A stretch of DNA of 64,000 nucleotides from Tardiphaga sp052076105. Its GTDB lineage: Bacteria > Pseudomonadota > Alphaproteobacteria > Rhizobiales > Xanthobacteraceae. Of this stretch, positions 1-8,557 are shown piece by piece; within the stretch, counting starts at the first letter, position 1, and every line of letters starts with the position of its first letter. The stretch lies in NCBI RefSeq assembly GCF_052076105.1, contig NZ_CP197245.1, positions 2,604,001 to 2,668,000 on the forward strand, in the 5' to 3' direction. Both the position numbers and the translations under genes were made by a program. The notes beneath the pieces were generated by a model that saw only the letters and a program-made list of their open reading frames with translations, did no database searches and was not told the origin of the DNA.

Positions 1-501
1 CTTGAGATTGGCTTCCGCCTCACGATACGCATTGATACGATTATCGAGATCGCGCTGGGTGATGCTGGAACTGGTCAGTTGCTGACCGCGATCGAAATCG
101 GCCTTGGTGAGGATCAGGCGCGCCCGCGACGCGGACACCTGTCCCTGGGCACGGTCGACGTCGGCGGCGTAGAGCGCCGGATCGATCAGCACCAGAAGGT
201 CGTCCTTCTTGACCAGCGCGCCCTCGCGAAAGTGGATCTCCTGAACGGCGCCTGCGACGCGCGAGCGAATCTCGACGCGCTCGATGGCCTCAAGGCGGCC
301 CGAAAACTCGTCCGAAGGCGCCGTGGCCTTGGCTTCCACCAGGGCGACCGAGGCCTGAACCGCAGCGGGCGCAACCGCGCCGGACTCGGCTTGAGCTGCT
401 ACGCTGGACAGATTCATCAGCGCCGCGCCGCCGCCCACGGCGACCGCCACCAACGCGATTCCGGCGCCAAAGGCGATCTTGCGAGGGAGATTATGTGCCA
501 T
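1..501 (-). CDS. RND efflux periplasmic adaptor (HlyD/AcrA family), 3' part missing
   Basis: Reading down from an ATG at 501 gives 167 codons that run off the left edge, so only the N-terminal part is present. It starts with a short basic segment and a hydrophobic stretch (about residues 8-35), a signal sequence or anchor. The start of a membrane-fusion-protein fold follows: FSGRLEAIERVEIRSRVAG, then the lipoyl/barrel-sandwich strand VKKDDLLVLIDPALY, then a helical hairpin. Such proteins bridge an inner-membrane RND pump to an outer-membrane channel; the pump gene would lie to the left of the window. It is divergent from the TetR gene at 709, the usual layout of an AcrR-type repressor and its pump. 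The substrate cannot be read from the sequence. Confidence 0.85.
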   Translation of the reverse strand, partial: MAHNLPRKIAFGAGIALVAVAVGGGAALMNLSSVAAQAESGAVAPAAVQASVALVEAKATAPSDEFSGRLEAIERVEIRSRVAGAVQEIHFREGALVKKDDLLVLIDPALYAADVDRAQGQVSASRARLILTKADFDRGQQLTSSSITQRDLDNRINAYREAEANLK

Positions 502-673
502 TGTGAACCCCATTTAATCTGTGTGGGCCTTGTAAAGCCCTGTCATTTCAGTAGCTAAGCGGTACATTGCGCGTGTTGCCGGTTACCGGTCGCCCCCGGG
601 CATTTCGCTGCAACGCACATATTCGTAACGTCCGGTATAGATGGACTATCGACATCCACTGTCAAGGGACTTA

Positions 674-689
674 TCTACTGAACGGTAGA
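674..689. promoter_or_regulatory. Candidate TetR operator between efflux adaptor and regulator
   Basis: A perfect inverted repeat, TCTAC-(TGAACG)-GTAGA, lies 19 bases before the GTG start of the TetR gene, in the 207-base divergent intergenic region. Symmetric sites of this size are typical for TetR-family dimers that repress themselves and the divergent pump. The assignment rests on symmetry and position only. Confidence 0.45.
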
Positions 690-708
690 AAACTTTGGAG
701 AGCCCGTC

Positions 709-1296
709 GTGGCACTGGGACGTCCTCGTGAATTCGATACCGACACAGCCCTCGACCTCGCGCTGCATGTGTTCTGGCGCAAGGGTTACGAAGGCGCGTC
801 GATGGCCGACCTCACCGAAGCCATGGGCATCACCAAGCCCAGTCTCTATGCGGCGTTTGGCAACAAGGAAGATTTGTTCCGCAAGGCGCTGGATCGCTAC
901 GTCGATGGCCCCGGCGGCTATTTCCGCACCGGCCTGGAGAAGCCCACGGCCCGCGAAGCGGTCGAGCATATCCTGTACGAGTCGGTCGAAGCGGTGACCG
1001 ATCCCCGGAATCCCGGCTGTCTCGCGGTCCAGGGCGCGCTCTGCTGCGGTGATGCCGCGGAGACGATCAAGCAGGAACTGACGGCGCGCCGCTCGAAGAG
1101 CGAGGACGATCTGCGCCTTCGCTTCACACGCGCCATCGCCGAAGGCGATTTGCCAGCCGATGCGGATGCCGGCGATCTCGCGCGCTACGTGTCGGCCATC
1201 CTGCAGGGCATGGCCGTGCAGGCCGCAGGCGGCGCACCGCGCGAGCAATTGCGAAAACTCGCAGACATGGCAATGCGCAGCTGGCCGCCGGTCTGA
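709..1296 (+). CDS. TetR/AcrR-family transcriptional regulator
   Basis: This 195-residue protein has an N-terminal TetR helix-turn-helix at about residues 10-55 (core YEGASMADLTEAMGITKPS, then LYAAFGNKEDLF). The C-terminal helical ligand-binding domain contains the CLAVQGAL segment common in AcrR-like members. The start is GTG, with GGAG eight bases upstream. It is divergent from the efflux adaptor ending at 501 and followed by MFS exporters, so it probably represses one or both sets of exporters in response to a toxic small molecule. The inverted repeat at 674-689 is its likely operator. The family call is firm; the ligand is unknown. Confidence 0.9.
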   Translation: MALGRPREFDTDTALDLALHVFWRKGYEGASMADLTEAMGITKPSLYAAFGNKEDLFRKALDRYVDGPGGYFRTGLEKPTAREAVEHILYESVEAVTDPRNPGCLAVQGALCCGDAAETIKQELTARRSKSEDDLRLRFTRAIAEGDLPADADAGDLARYVSAILQGMAVQAAGGAPREQLRKLADMAMRSWPPV

Positions 1297-1493
1297 GCGA
1301 TCCGCCTGCATTCGCGCTAAGATCGCAAGGTCAGCGCATTGTCCGCTAACTGCCGCTCCATCGAACTGCCTCTCGACTGTTTGATGACCGGGGCGCGCAA
1401 TGCTGCCTCCACCGCCAAGCGGTCGCCAAATCGCCGAGGTCGTGGCACATCTCCTGATATTGCATCGCAATATTTCCGCTCAGGAGAATACCC

Positions 1494-2669
1494 ATCCGAC
1501 TTTCCCTTCCCATCCTCGCGCTCGCCGCCGCCTCGTTCGGCATCGGAACCACGGAATTCGTCATCATGGGCCTGCTGCCGGACGTCGCGCGCAGCCTGTC
1601 AGTGACCATTCCGCAAGCGGGCTATCTCGTCTCGGGTTACGCCATGGGCGTCGTGGTCGGTGCGCCCATCGTGGCGATGGCCACCGCGGGCATTCCACGC
1701 AAAACAGCCCTGCTCGCGCTGATGGCGCTGTTCACGATCGGCAATCTCGGCTGCGCCCTCGCACCGGATTACTGGCTGCTGATGACGGCTCGCGTGGTCA
1801 CCGCATTTGCCCATGGCGCGTTCTTCGGAATCGGCGCCGTCGTTGCCAGCAATCTGGTTCCGCGTGAGCAGCGCACACAAGCCATCTCGCTGATGTTTGC
1901 CGGGCTCACGCTCGCCAATGTGCTGGGCGTGCCCTTCGGCACCGCGCTGGGACAGGCCGCTGGTTGGCGCACTGCATTCTGGGCCGTGGTGGCCATCGGC
2001 ATCATCGCATTCCTGGCGATCGCCCGCTTCGTACCATCGGGCATGCCGGGCACGCGCGGCGGACTGGCGAGGGAGTTTCGCGCACTCGGGCGCTGGCCCG
2101 TGCTGCTGCCGATGCTGATCTCGACCATTGCGTCGGTCAGCATGTTCAGCCTCTTCACCTATATCACGCCGCTGCTCGAAGAGGTCACGGGCCTCACGCC
2201 GCATGGCGTCACGGGAGCATTGCTGGCCATCGGCGTCGGCCTCACCATCGGCAATCTGATCGGTGGCCGCCTCGCCGACCGTAACCTGCTCTCGACTATC
2301 ATCGGTGCATTCGTCTGCCTCGTCATGGTGCTCGGCGCGCTTGCGCTTGTGGTGCACATGATGCTTCCGACGCTAGTGCTGCTGATCCTGTGGGGCGGCA
2401 TCGCCTTCGCGCTGGTCTCGCCGCTGCAGATCTGGGTGGTCGATGCGGCCACTGATGCGCCGAACCTCGCCTCGACCCTGAACCAAGGCGCGTTCAATCT
2501 CGGCAACGCCACCGGCGCATGGATCGGCGGCGTGGCGTTGAATGCCGGCGTGCACTATGCGCAGCTTCCGCTGCTCGCAGCGCTCGTCGCCACGGTTGGG
2601 CTTGGGCTCACACTGAGCAGCCTCATTGACCGCCGGACCTTGCCGGCGCAGATCAGTCCGGCAGAATAG
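1494..2669 (+). CDS. MFS exporter of the AraJ/YdhP type; probable non-standard start codon
   Basis: This is a major facilitator transporter with about 12 hydrophobic segments and the GTTEFVIMGLLPDVA signature of AraJ/YdhP-like efflux proteins. Other family-like stretches are GYLVSGYAMGVVVGAP and, near the end, NQGAFNLGNATGAWIGG. The first ATG in frame is at 1566, but starting there would cut off the first transmembrane helix, which is clearly encoded upstream (LPILALAAASFGIGTTEF). That upstream frame opens at 1458 and has no ATG, GTG or TTG. AGGAG at 1482-1486 lies seven bases before an ATC at 1494, which I take as the likely start. An ATA at 1488 is too close to the AGGAG. A sequencing error or real decay of the start is also possible. 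It probably exports drugs or sugars, and it lies upstream of a second exporter. Confidence 0.8.
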   Translation: MRLSLPILALAAASFGIGTTEFVIMGLLPDVARSLSVTIPQAGYLVSGYAMGVVVGAPIVAMATAGIPRKTALLALMALFTIGNLGCALAPDYWLLMTARVVTAFAHGAFFGIGAVVASNLVPREQRTQAISLMFAGLTLANVLGVPFGTALGQAAGWRTAFWAVVAIGIIAFLAIARFVPSGMPGTRGGLAREFRALGRWPVLLPMLISTIASVSMFSLFTYITPLLEEVTGLTPHGVTGALLAIGVGLTIGNLIGGRLADRNLLSTIIGAFVCLVMVLGALALVVHMMLPTLVLLILWGGIAFALVSPLQIWVVDAATDAPNLASTLNQGAFNLGNATGAWIGGVALNAGVHYAQLPLLAALVATVGLGLTLSSLIDRRTLPAQISPAE

Positions 2670-2715
2670 CGCCGCGACGACCACACCAACTTCCCGCTTT
2701 TTCAAGGAATCGATT

Positions 2716-3933
2716 TTGGCCCTCAGGCGCGACAGTTTCGCCTTCACCGCCTTTCTGGGCACATTGACTGCGCTGCCACCGCTGTCGATCGACATGGGAT
2801 TGCCGGGCCTCCCGGCGATCGAAGCGAGTTTCGCCGACGCTGCGGGACGCGGACCGCTGACGCTCAGCCTGTTCCTGGCAGGCTTCGCGATTTCGCCGCT
2901 GATCTGCGGTCCGCTCGCTGATCGCTTTGGCCGCCGTGCGACCTTGCTTGACGGGTTGCTGCTGTTCTCGATCGCGGCAGGCGCCTGCGCGCTCGCGCCG
3001 TCCTTCACCGTTCTCCTCGCATTTCGATTGCTGCAGGGCCTTGCAGCAGGCGCCTGCGCGATCCTGCCCATTGCCATCGTGCGCGATCTTTTCCAGCACG
3101 CCACAGCGCGGCAGAAATTGTCCCAGATCGCCGCCGTTCTCGGCATCGCGCCAATGATCGCGCCGGTGCTGGGCGGCTGGGTGATGACCGTCAGCGACTG
3201 GCGCAGCATCTATGCCGTACAGGCCGCCGTCGGGCTGATCCTGCTCATCGTCGGCGGCTTCGGACTTGCGGAATCGCAACCTGTCGAGAACCGCCGCTCG
3301 CTCAATCCGCAGCAGCTCGCCGAGAGCTATCGCTTCGTGCTCGGCGATCGCGGCTTCGTCGGCTACGCCCTGCTCTACGCCTGCGCCTTCGCCTGCATGT
3401 TCGCCTTCATCTCCGGCGCACCGTCGGTGCTGATCGGCAGTCTCGGCCTGTCAACGACCAGTTTCTCGCTCTTGTTCGGCCTGACATCCTGCGGCGTGCT
3501 CGTGGCCTCGCTGATCAGCGGGCAGCTCAGCCGTCGTCACGTCGCCTCGCGAAAGATCATCGCCTTCGGCCTCATGGTGATGATCTCAAGCGCCGTCGCT
3601 GCACTGTTGCTGGTGCCAGCCAATGCGGTCACTGTGGCAACGCTGATACCGCCGATGGCGCTGACCATCTTCGCCTTCGGCATTCTCGCGCCCTCGACCA
3701 ATCACGAAGCCTTGCAGAACCTGCCGCATGTGGCCGGCGCCGCAGCCGGCGTGATGCGCTGCACGCAGATGGTGATGGGCGCCTTTGCCAGCGCCATGAT
3801 CGCGGTATTCGAACCGTTCGGACATCCGACGCTGGTGATGACCGGCCTGATGGCCGGCATGGCGCTGGCCGCCGGCGCGATCTATCTGTGGCTATTACCC
3901 AAGGCCAATTCCGGGCAGGACCATCGCGCGTAA
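2716..3933 (+). CDS. Bcr/CflA-family multidrug MFS transporter
   Basis: A 12-helix MFS protein of about 405 residues, the usual length for Bcr/CflA. The N-terminal signature LPPLSIDMGLPGLPAI matches the family's conserved Asp-containing first helix. Motif A follows helix 2 (GPLADRFGRR), and the antiporter-type motif GIAPMIAPVLGGW is in helix 5. A longer frame opens at 2626, but it overlaps the previous gene and adds no family sequence. TTG at 2716 has AAGGA seven bases upstream and is preferred. It lies 46 bases after the AraJ-like gene, so the two are likely co-transcribed. The role is proton-driven export of toxic compounds across the inner membrane; the substrate is unknown. Confidence 0.87.
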   Translation: MALRRDSFAFTAFLGTLTALPPLSIDMGLPGLPAIEASFADAAGRGPLTLSLFLAGFAISPLICGPLADRFGRRATLLDGLLLFSIAAGACALAPSFTVLLAFRLLQGLAAGACAILPIAIVRDLFQHATARQKLSQIAAVLGIAPMIAPVLGGWVMTVSDWRSIYAVQAAVGLILLIVGGFGLAESQPVENRRSLNPQQLAESYRFVLGDRGFVGYALLYACAFACMFAFISGAPSVLIGSLGLSTTSFSLLFGLTSCGVLVASLISGQLSRRHVASRKIIAFGLMVMISSAVAALLLVPANAVTVATLIPPMALTIFAFGILAPSTNHEALQNLPHVAGAAAGVMRCTQMVMGAFASAMIAVFEPFGHPTLVMTGLMAGMALAAGAIYLWLLPKANSGQDHRA

Positions 3934-3945
3934 CAGGAGTTCCCC

Positions 3946-4626
3946 ATGAACGGAAAGATCGTCGTCATCACAGGAGCCTCCGGTGCGCTGGGTCAGGTCG
4001 TGCTGGAACGCGCCGCCGCGATCGGAGCGACGGTGGCCACCATCGACCATTCCGCCAAGACGCCGGCGTCTACGCCGGATCGCTTGCAGATCGGCGGCGT
4101 CGACCTCTCCGATGCCGCGCAAGCCGATGCCGCCATCGGTTCGGTGGTCAAACAATTCGGCAAGATCGATGTGCTGATCAACATCGCAGGCGCGTTCGCC
4201 TTCGAAAATATCGCTGACGGCAATAACAAGAGCTGGGAGACCATGCACCGGCTCAACCTGCTCACCGCGCTCAACGCATCGCGCGCAGCAATCCCGCATC
4301 TGACAGCGTCGAAGGCCGGACGGATCATCAATATCGGTGCGATGGGTGCGCTTCAGGCTGGCGCCGGCATGGGCCCTTATGCGGCGTCAAAGGCCGGCGT
4401 GCATCGGCTAACAGAGACCTTGGCCACCGAGCTGAAGGGCAAGATCACGGTGAACGCCGTGCTGCCTTCAACCATCGATACGCCGGCGAACCGACGCGAC
4501 ATGCCCAATGCGGATTTTTCGAAATGGGTCACGCCGGACGAACTCGCCAGCGTGATCCTGTTTCTGGCCAGCGATGCCGCTAGCGCTGTCACCGGCGCAT
4601 TGCTGCCGGTGAGCGGACGCGTGTGA
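3946..4626 (+). CDS. Short-chain dehydrogenase/reductase (SDR)
   Basis: A 226-residue classical SDR with a Rossmann fold. The cofactor-binding glycine motif is TGASGALG at about residues 8-15, the NAG-like motif is NIAGAFAF, and the active-site Ser region INIGAMGAL is followed by YAASK. The usual catalytic Ser is replaced by a Gly/Ala stretch (GAMGALQAGAGMGPYAASK), so catalysis may differ or the protein may bind NAD(P) without normal turnover. AGGAG precedes the ATG at good spacing, and only 12 bases separate it from the MFS gene, which suggests an operon. The substrate is unknown. Confidence 0.85.
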   Translation: MNGKIVVITGASGALGQVVLERAAAIGATVATIDHSAKTPASTPDRLQIGGVDLSDAAQADAAIGSVVKQFGKIDVLINIAGAFAFENIADGNNKSWETMHRLNLLTALNASRAAIPHLTASKAGRIINIGAMGALQAGAGMGPYAASKAGVHRLTETLATELKGKITVNAVLPSTIDTPANRRDMPNADFSKWVTPDELASVILFLASDAASAVTGALLPVSGRV

Positions 4627-4641
4627 ATTCTATTCTCACGC

Positions 4642-4723
4642 CGTCATGACCGGGCTTGTCCCGGCCATCCACGCCTTCGCTTTTTACCAAGACGTGGATA
4701 CCCGGCATACGCCGGGCATGACG
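4642..4723. repeat. Palindromic intergenic repeat (Bradyrhizobium-type REP-like)
   Basis: An imperfect inverted repeat: left arm CGTCATGACCGGGCTTGTC plus CCGGCCATCCACG, right arm CGTGGATACCCGGCATACG plus CCGGGCATGACG, around a short AT-rich loop. From general knowledge, elements with these arms are scattered between genes in Bradyrhizobiaceae. It lies between two converging genes (SDR and helicase) and may also act as a bidirectional terminator. Confidence 0.75.
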
Positions 4724-4771
4724 AGTTTCTCATGCAGCGGAACGCTAAAGCATCCCGAAGATAAGACAGCA

Positions 4772-6877
4772 TTACGCCCGGTTCTTTTTCTTCTTCCCGA
4801 AAGCGGGCTTCTCGAACTTCGCGGCACCGTCGCGCTTGGCCTTGGCGACATAAGGCGCCTTCTCCGCACGCGGCTTGTCGAACTTCTTGTCGAATTTCGG
4901 CTTGCCTTCGTAACGCGTGTCTTCGCCGCGTGACTTGCTGTAGGCCGGCTTGTCGGCGCGCAGCGGATCGTATTTCGGCTTGCCGTCAAACTTGGGCTTG
5001 CCTTCATATTTCGGCTTGTCGTCGTAGCGGGGCTTATCATCGTAGCGCGGCTTGCCCTCGTAACGTGGCTTGTCGCCCTTCGGGCCGTCCTTCCAGGATT
5101 TTTCCTTATAGGCACCCTTGTCCTTGAAGTCCGGACGATCGCCGTCGGATTTGAAGCTCGGCTTGCGCGGACGCTTGTTGGAATAGTCGCGATCTTCCGG
5201 CGCCATGCGGCTCGATGCGATCGCACCTTCCGGACCGTTGGCCAGTGGCTCGATGCGGATATTGTCTTCCTTGTCCGGACGCTTGATCATGGTCGCGAAC
5301 TTCTCGGCCGCGGCTGCCGAAATCTCGAACTCGGAATTGGCGTCGTAAATCTTGATCGCGCCGATATCGGCCTTCTCGATGCCGCCGCGACGGCAGATCA
5401 TCGGCAGCAGCCAGCGCGCTTCGGCATTCTTCTGCCGGCCGATGGCGACGCGGAACCACTTGGCGCCCTCGCCCATGGGTTCGCTCTTCTTCGGCGTCTT
5501 GCGGACCGGACCACCGTCTTCGCCACGGCTCCGGCTTCCAGCGCGATCCTCGCGGCCGCGGAATGTGCCGGGATCCTGTACGTCTTCCGGCGACGGCAGG
5601 CGCGAGCGATAGAGACGCGCCAGCGCAGTCGCTATGGTTTCTGCCGAATGCTGCTCGAGCAGCTTCTTGGCGAAGACGAGATCGTCTTCATTCGCCGCAT
5701 TATCAAAAATCGCGTCCGTCGCCATGCGCTGCTCGTCGAGCACGCGGATTTCTTCGACGGTCGGAGCGGAGCCCCAGATGGCGTCGGTTTCGGCAAGCTG
5801 CAGCAGGAATTCGGCGCGACGACGGCGTGACGGCGGCACCAGCAGAACGCTGACACCCTTGCGGCCGGCACGACCGGTGCGGCCGGACCGATGCTGCATC
5901 ACTTCGGGATCGTTCGGCAACTCGGCATGAATGACGAGGCCAAGATTGGGCAGATCGATGCCGCGTGCCGCGACGTCGGTGGCGACGCAAACGCGTGCAT
6001 GACCGTCGCGCAGTGCCTGCAGGGCTCGCGTACGATCATTTTGCGACAGTTCGCCGGACAGAGCGACAACCGAGAAACCGCGCTCGAGCAGCACGGTCTG
6101 CAGATGGTTCACCGAGTTACGCGTGTTGCAGAATACGATAGAGCTCGGCGATTCAAAATAGCGCAATACGTTAACGACGGCGTGCTCCACTTCGTTCGGC
6201 GAAATACGGATCGCGCGATACTCGATGTCGGAGTGGCCACCTTCGGTGCCGGCGACTTCAATGCGGAACGCCTGCTGCTGATACTGCTTGGCAAGATTGG
6301 CGATGCCGCGCGGCATCGTGGCCGAGAACAGCAGCGTGCGGCGGGTGGCCGGTGTCGTCTTGAGGATGAACTCCATGTCCTCACGAAAGCCCATGTCGAG
6401 CATTTCGTCGGCTTCGTCGAGTACAACAGCCTTCAGTTCGGACACGTCGAGACGGCTACGACGCAGATGGTCGCAGAGGCGGCCGGGCGTACCGACAACG
6501 ATATGCGCGCCTGCTGCAAGCTCGCGCTGTTCCTTGCGCGGATCCATACCACCGACGCAGGAGACGACGCGCGCGCCGGCATATTGATAGAGCCAGGTCA
6601 GCTCGCCATGCACCTGCAGCGCAAGCTCGCGCGTCGGCGCGACGATCAATGCCAGCGGCGATCCCGCCTTCGGCAGCTTCTCTGCTCCTTCGAGCAGATT
6701 GTCGGCGATCGCCAGACCGTAAGCGACGGTCTTGCCGGAGCCGGTCTGCGCCGACACGAGAAGATCGCGGCCGGCAGCATCGTCAGCGAGGACGGCCGCC
6801 TGAACGGGAGTGGATTCATTGTAGTTGCGCTCAGCCAACGCGCGGGCGAGCGACGGACCTGTCGAAAGAAATGACAC
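4772..6877 (-). CDS. DEAD-box ATP-dependent RNA helicase with DbpA-like domain and Lys-rich tail
   Basis: A 701-residue protein with all core helicase motifs: Q motif around NYNESTPVQ (18-26), motif I AQTGSGKT (43-50), PTRELA (81-86), DEAD (154-157), SAT (185-187) and motif VI HRSGRTGRAGRKG. After the two RecA lobes comes a DbpA-type RNA-binding domain (about 470-545, with KWFRVAIGRQKNAEARWLLP). The tail of about 140 residues is built from degenerate repeats of the KPRYDDKPRYDDK type and ends in KKKKNRA. The tail probably adds non-specific RNA affinity. The likely role is remodelling rRNA or structured mRNA during ribosome assembly or cold growth. It is transcribed alone, with a leader of up to 260 bases that contains a perfect palindrome at 6901-6915. 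Confidence 0.93.
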   Translation of the reverse strand: MSFLSTGPSLARALAERNYNESTPVQAAVLADDAAGRDLLVSAQTGSGKTVAYGLAIADNLLEGAEKLPKAGSPLALIVAPTRELALQVHGELTWLYQYAGARVVSCVGGMDPRKEQRELAAGAHIVVGTPGRLCDHLRRSRLDVSELKAVVLDEADEMLDMGFREDMEFILKTTPATRRTLLFSATMPRGIANLAKQYQQQAFRIEVAGTEGGHSDIEYRAIRISPNEVEHAVVNVLRYFESPSSIVFCNTRNSVNHLQTVLLERGFSVVALSGELSQNDRTRALQALRDGHARVCVATDVAARGIDLPNLGLVIHAELPNDPEVMQHRSGRTGRAGRKGVSVLLVPPSRRRRAEFLLQLAETDAIWGSAPTVEEIRVLDEQRMATDAIFDNAANEDDLVFAKKLLEQHSAETIATALARLYRSRLPSPEDVQDPGTFRGREDRAGSRSRGEDGGPVRKTPKKSEPMGEGAKWFRVAIGRQKNAEARWLLPMICRRGGIEKADIGAIKIYDANSEFEISAAAAEKFATMIKRPDKEDNIRIEPLANGPEGAIASSRMAPEDRDYSNKRPRKPSFKSDGDRPDFKDKGAYKEKSWKDGPKGDKPRYEGKPRYDDKPRYDDKPKYEGKPKFDGKPKYDPLRADKPAYSKSRGEDTRYEGKPKFDKKFDKPRAEKAPYVAKAKRDGAAKFEKPAFGKKKKNRA

Positions 6878-6900
6878 AGATGTAAACCTTGGTTGCGGCG

Positions 6901-6915
6901 GACCGCGTCGCGGTC
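6901..6915. promoter_or_regulatory. Palindrome in helicase leader
   Basis: GACCGCG-T-CGCGGTC is a perfect inverted repeat, 23-38 bases upstream of the helicase ATG at 6877. It could be a hairpin in the leader or a protein-binding site. No function can be assigned. Confidence 0.3.
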
Positions 6916-7139
6916 GGACTCATTGGGATCCACGGGATCAATACTTGGACCAAACGGAAACGAATCTGCCGCCCTTCAGTTGGCGGTCACGTCGGGTCCA
7001 GGAGTCCGGTGCGTATCGGGATCGGCAGAGCTTTACGCTGCTTCGCAGCAAAAGGCCAATCATTGCTGCCATGTGCCGGCAAAATCGGGCGATTTGAGGT
7101 TAACCTCACAGAATTGCGCGAGCACCGGTATTTTGTCGC

Positions 7140-7619
7140 TCATATTTCGCTCTGGGGCTTCGTGGTGCCCTCCTCGGTCTTTGGCCCCTCCTGCTTGAAC
7201 GGCACCAGGAGCCACAGCGTCAGGAAGGTAAACAGCGAGATGACGACCGCCACGTCATGGGCCCCGAGGCCAACGGCCGCGCCGGTGGCGCCGGTCGCCC
7301 ACAGACTGGCTGCCGTGGCGGTACCGCGCACCGAGCCGTTGTCCTTCAGAATCGCGCCGCCGCCGATAAATCCCATGCCGGTCATCAGGCCCTCGATGAT
7401 GCGCGTCGTGCCTTCGGGATGACCGTTCAGAAATCCCTCAGTGGCCTGAACGATGCCGCAAGTGGCGAGCGCGACCAGCGGGAAAGTCCGCAACCCGGCA
7501 CTTCGCTCGGCGCGCTCACGATTCCAGCCGATCGGCAGCGCCAGAACATAAGCGATCGACATGGCGATCAAATGCGGCAACAGACGAAAGCTGTCCGACA
7601 TCTCAAGAAGGGTCGTCAC
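7140..7619 (-). CDS. MgtC/SapB-family membrane protein
   Basis: A 159-residue protein with about four hydrophobic segments and the MgtC/SapB signature: IGWNRERAERSAGLRTFPLV in the first part, then GLMTGMGFIGGGAILKD and TAASLWATGATGAAVGLG. The open frame continues upstream to 7724, but the extra residues are not family-like. GTG at 7619 (VTTLLEMSDSF) has GGAG nine bases upstream and is preferred; ATG of MSDSF is an alternative. It sits in the inner membrane. Related proteins help bacteria survive low magnesium or modulate the F-type ATP synthase. It is divergent from the DUF2161-like gene. Confidence 0.87.
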   Translation of the reverse strand: MTTLLEMSDSFRLLPHLIAMSIAYVLALPIGWNRERAERSAGLRTFPLVALATCGIVQATEGFLNGHPEGTTRIIEGLMTGMGFIGGGAILKDNGSVRGTATAASLWATGATGAAVGLGAHDVAVVISLFTFLTLWLLVPFKQEGPKTEEGTTKPQSEI

Positions 7620-7702
7620 CGCGGGTCTCCGATCGCACAGGGATAAGGCGCCTCGGGTGTCGCCGCGGGCCAACCCGGATAAACTCCGCCGGTGAGTCGC
7701 GG

Positions 7703-8431
7703 TTGCAGCGACGCATCGTCTCATGGACCGCGACTCGGACGTTCGATTTGGAAACCTCGCTCTACCTTCCGGTGAAACGCTTCCTCGAAGGCCTTGGCTT
7801 TACAGTCAAAGGCGAGATTGGCGGTTGCGATCTCGTGGCATTGAATGGCGATGATCCGCCGATCGTCGTGATCGGCGAACTCAAGCTCAGCTTCAATCTC
7901 GAACTGATCCTGCAGGCCGTCGATCGCGCCGGCGCCTGCGATGAAGTCTGGGTTGCGGCCAAGCTGTCGATCCGCGGCAAAGGCCGTGAAAGCGATGCGC
8001 GCTACCGTAACCTGTGCCGCAGGCTCGGCTTCGGCATGCTGGGAATTACCGAAGCCGGCGGCGTCGAGGTTCTCGTCGCGCCCGCCACTGTCGCGCCGCG
8101 GCGGAACCCGAAAAAGCGTTCACGCCTCATCACCGAGCACAAGAAGCGCCAGGGCGACCCCGCGCTCGGCGGCAGCACGCGCGCGCCGATCATGACGGCC
8201 TATCGCCAGCAGGCGCTCGCTTGCGCTGCGATGCTCGTCGTCGGCCCGCGCAAGGTGCGTGAACTCACGCCGGATTATCCGGATGCGCAGAAGATCCTGC
8301 ATCGCAATGTCTATGGCTGGTTCGAAAGTCCGGCACGCGGCACCTACGCGCTCACCGATGCCGGTCACGCGGCACTGAAGCGCTGGCCGCAACCCCAACT
8401 GGATACCGCCCCGCCATCTGCTTTGTCATAA
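7703..8431 (+). CDS. DUF2161-like protein with PD-(D/E)XK nuclease-type fold
   Basis: A 242-residue protein. The N-terminal half resembles the DUF2161 family of putative PD-(D/E)XK phosphodiesterases: LETSLYLPVKRFLEGLGF, then GGCDLVAL with the candidate metal-binding Asp, then VVIGELKLSF carrying the E-x-K pair. A basic linker (PRRNPKKRSR) leads to a C-terminal part that looks like a winged helix (PRKVRELTPDYPDAQKIL, then YALTDAGHAAL). The first TTG is at 7703; TTG at 7748 is another possible start, and neither has a strong Shine-Dalgarno. The substrate is unknown. The fold suggests nucleic-acid cleavage or binding, but no restriction or repair partner is next to it. Confidence 0.7.
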   Translation: MQRRIVSWTATRTFDLETSLYLPVKRFLEGLGFTVKGEIGGCDLVALNGDDPPIVVIGELKLSFNLELILQAVDRAGACDEVWVAAKLSIRGKGRESDARYRNLCRRLGFGMLGITEAGGVEVLVAPATVAPRRNPKKRSRLITEHKKRQGDPALGGSTRAPIMTAYRQQALACAAMLVVGPRKVRELTPDYPDAQKILHRNVYGWFESPARGTYALTDAGHAALKRWPQPQLDTAPPSALS

Positions 8432-8557
8432 AGCTACTGGCCGAACTCTTTCTCGTTTTCCGGGAACAAGTTTGCATGGCTGCTTTGTCGCGGGAATTCC
8501 ATATTGCAATGCAACAACCGCTCCCTTACGTATCGCAAATCAACACTGAGGCGAGCG

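Noticed and set aside
5891..6874. A 327-codon plus-strand frame
   Set aside because: It is antisense to the helicase motifs, with no ribosome site and no recognisable fold.
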